Below, one piece after another: positions 61,736 to 63,151 of a stretch of 63,151 bases of DNA. Numbering within the stretch: the first letter of the stretch is position 1; each line of letters starts with the position of its first letter. The stretch covers positions 1 to 63,151 of the forward strand of contig NZ_SPEY01000065.1 in NCBI RefSeq assembly GCF_009360615.1. The letters run 5' to 3'. Below the pieces are notes generated by a model that did no database searches, was not told where the DNA came from, and worked only from the letters and a program-made list of their open reading frames with translations. The position numbers and the translations under genes are program-made. This DNA comes from Comamonas sp. (GTDB lineage Bacteria; Pseudomonadota; Gammaproteobacteria; Burkholderiales; Burkholderiaceae_C).

Positions 61736-62584
61736 ATGACCCAAGCCTATATTTTGACTTTATCCTGCCCAGACCGACTGGGCCTGGTGCATGCCGTTTC
61801 CGGATTCTTGCTTGAGCAAGGCGGCAATATCGAAGAAGCTGCGCAGTACAACGACCCGGTCACCGGCCTGTTCTTCATGCGCGTGCAGTTTGCCTGCGAT
61901 GGCAAAGACGCCGCCTCTCTAAAGGCATCCGTTGCTGAATTAGCTGATCAATATCAAATGCAGTGGAGTTTGCACTCCAAAGCCGAGCGCATCAAGACCG
62001 TCATCATGGTCAGCAAGGAAGGCCACTGCCTCAACGACCTGCTGTTCCGCTGGAAGTCGGGTCTGCTGCCGGTCGAGATCAAGGCCATCATCAGCAACCA
62101 CCGCGAGTTCTACCAGCTGGCGGCCAGCTACAACATTCCCTTCCATCACATTCCCGTGACTGCCGCCACCAAGGCCCAGGCCGAAGAGCGCCAGTACGAG
62201 ATCATCGAGGAAGAAGGCGCCGAACTGGTGGTGCTGGCCCGCTACATGCAGGTGCTGTCCAACGATCTGTGCAAAAAGCTGGCCGGCCGCGCCATCAACA
62301 TCCACCACAGCTTCCTGCCCAGCTTCAAGGGCGCCAAGCCCTACTACCAGGCGCATGACCGCGGCGTGAAGCTGATCGGCGCCACCGCCCACTATGTGAC
62401 GGCCGACCTCGACGAGGGCCCGATCATCGAACAGGACGTGGCGCGCGCCGACCACACCGATACCGTGGAAGACCTGACGGCCCGCGGCCGCGACACCGAA
62501 AGCCAGGTGCTGGCACGTGCCGTGAAATGGCATAGCGAGCGACGCGTCATTCTCAACGGTCACAAGACCGTGGTGTTCGCGTAA
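61736..62584 (+). CDS. purU: Formyltetrahydrofolate deformylase PurU
   Basis: A 282-residue enzyme, the normal size. An N-terminal ACT domain (about residues 5-75, YILTLSCPDRLGLVHAVSGFLLEQGGNIEEA) precedes the formyltransferase-like catalytic domain with NIHHSFLPSFKGAKPY (catalytic His region) and DEGPIIEQDVARADH (catalytic Asp). It hydrolyses 10-formyl-THF to formate and THF, balancing one-carbon units and supplying formate for purine synthesis via PurT. Start ATG 61736. The frame is open far upstream across the divergent gene, but the start shown is the homologous one. Confidence 0.96.
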   Translation: MTQAYILTLSCPDRLGLVHAVSGFLLEQGGNIEEAAQYNDPVTGLFFMRVQFACDGKDAASLKASVAELADQYQMQWSLHSKAERIKTVIMVSKEGHCLNDLLFRWKSGLLPVEIKAIISNHREFYQLAASYNIPFHHIPVTAATKAQAEERQYEIIEEEGAELVVLARYMQVLSNDLCKKLAGRAINIHHSFLPSFKGAKPYYQAHDRGVKLIGATAHYVTADLDEGPIIEQDVARADHTDTVEDLTARGRDTESQVLARAVKWHSERRVILNGHKTVVFA

Positions 62585-62597
62585 TAAGCAAATGGGC

Positions 62598-63151
62598 CTA
62601 CAGCTTCAGTTCCGCGTCGGCGCCCTGTTCGAGAAGCCACTCGCGGAACAGTTCCGCACCTCGCTTCGGCGGACGCTGTGCAGGCATCACCAGATGGATC
62701 GTGTCGCCGGAACGATGGCACATATGCGTGGCCGGAACCAGCCGACCCGCCACGACATGATCATGAACGAGGTGTTTCCAGCCAAGCGCCACGCCTTGCC
62801 CCTGCACCGCAGCCTCAATGGAGCTGAGCGCGTCGGTAAAGACGAAATCCTGTTCAATGCGCGGGTTCTGCACGACGGAACGTTCCAGCCATTCACGCCA
62901 GCCAAGCCGCGAGCGGTGACGCTCCTCAAAATGCAGCAGCGTATGGTTCAGAAGGTCGCTCGCTTCCTCGATCTGTCCGCGCTCTTTCAGATAAGCGGGA
63001 CTGCACACCGGCCAGACTTCCTCAGTCACAAATGGCCAGGCGAGGATGCCAGGCCATTTGCCTTTCCCCAGACGCGCTGAAACGTCGATATCTTCTTCAA
63101 GCAGATCCTGATCGTCGCGGCTGCTTTCTTCGATGCGCAGCGCCACATCCG
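62598..63151 (-). CDS. LysR-family regulator (GcvA-like), 5' truncated at the window edge
   Basis: The frame is open to the last base, so the N-terminal DNA-binding domain lies beyond the window. The visible 184 residues are the C-terminal part of a LysR effector domain: DIDVSARLGKGKWPGILAWPFVTEEVWPVCSPAYLKERG, then HFEERHRSRLGWREWLERS and VQGQGVALGWKHLVHDHVVAGRLV. The DVSxRxGxGxWPG and PVCSPAYL patterns match the GcvA group. It converges on purU. Base composition looks somewhat less GC-rich than the rest of the window. Confidence 0.85.
   Translation of the reverse strand, partial: DVALRIEESSRDDQDLLEEDIDVSARLGKGKWPGILAWPFVTEEVWPVCSPAYLKERGQIEEASDLLNHTLLHFEERHRSRLGWREWLERSVVQNPRIEQDFVFTDALSSIEAAVQGQGVALGWKHLVHDHVVAGRLVPATHMCHRSGDTIHLVMPAQRPPKRGAELFREWLLEQGADAELKL

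Noticed and set aside
1..63151. Search for tRNA, rRNA, CRISPR, transposase, integrase or phage genes
   Set aside because: No cloverleaf-like tRNA, direct-repeat array, or mobile-element protein was recognised by eye; a tRNA or repeat finder was not run.

Overview
The window looks like chromosomal DNA of a Comamonadaceae betaproteobacterium, most like Comamonas or Delftia. This is inferred from GC-rich coding style, orphan Bug/TctC periplasmic receptors, DUF1840 and DUF3567 proteins, Liv-type transporters paired with acyl-CoA ligases, and GC-rich intergenic hairpins of a kind common in that family. I found no tRNA, rRNA, CRISPR array, transposase or phage gene. It reads as ordinary chromosome with dense metabolic, transport and stress-response genes. 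The first gene (crotonase) and the last (LysR regulator) are cut by the window edges.

Layout. 0-10 kb: crotonase and NylB-like serine hydrolase; ohrR-ohr peroxide defence; 2H phosphoesterase; SrkA-like kinase; Gly/Val-rich lipoprotein; TetR regulator divergent from an MFS exporter; soxR divergent from a Rid protein and a second MFS exporter, with a clear SoxR box between. 10-14 kb: htpG with a sigma-32-like promoter, and an RluF-type pseudouridine synthase with a 400-residue Arg/Gly-rich extension. 14-24 kb: a Crp/Fnr regulator divergent from a seven-gene operon (acyl-CoA synthetase, five Liv-type ABC transporter genes, PaaK-like ligase), likely for uptake and CoA activation of an organic acid. 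24-31 kb: Bug receptor, DUF1840, cyclopropane fatty acid synthase, PF10023 lipoprotein aminopeptidase, and a lipid A phosphoethanolamine transferase.

30.9-36.7 kb: an ABC importer with two paralogous NMT1/THI5-like receptors and a nucleobase-type deaminase, divergent from a 2-oxoglutarate/Fe(II) oxygenase. I propose this as an uptake and processing system for an N-heterocycle. 36.7-43.8 kb: acyl-CoA-binding protein, M20 amidohydrolase, a Liv-type receptor, a molybdopterin oxidoreductase and a diguanylate cyclase. 44-50.6 kb: a LysR regulator divergent from pirin, isochorismatase-like hydrolase, YtcJ-like amidohydrolase, DoxX and MFS genes. Its composition recalls the E. coli YhaJ/YhaK/YqjF aromatic-electrophile response. 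50.7-63.2 kb: Bug receptor, TraB/GumN protein, FAH-family hydrolase divergent from IclR, DUF3108, DUF3567, AbrB, ChaN-like lipoprotein, a PAS-GGDEF-EAL protein divergent from purU, and a partial LysR gene.

The recurring theme is local regulation. Divergent regulator/target pairs have readable dyads between them: OhrR, TetR, SoxR, Crp/Fnr-like, LysR and IclR. One TetR-type operator sits upstream of the acyl-CoA-binding protein gene with no regulator beside it.
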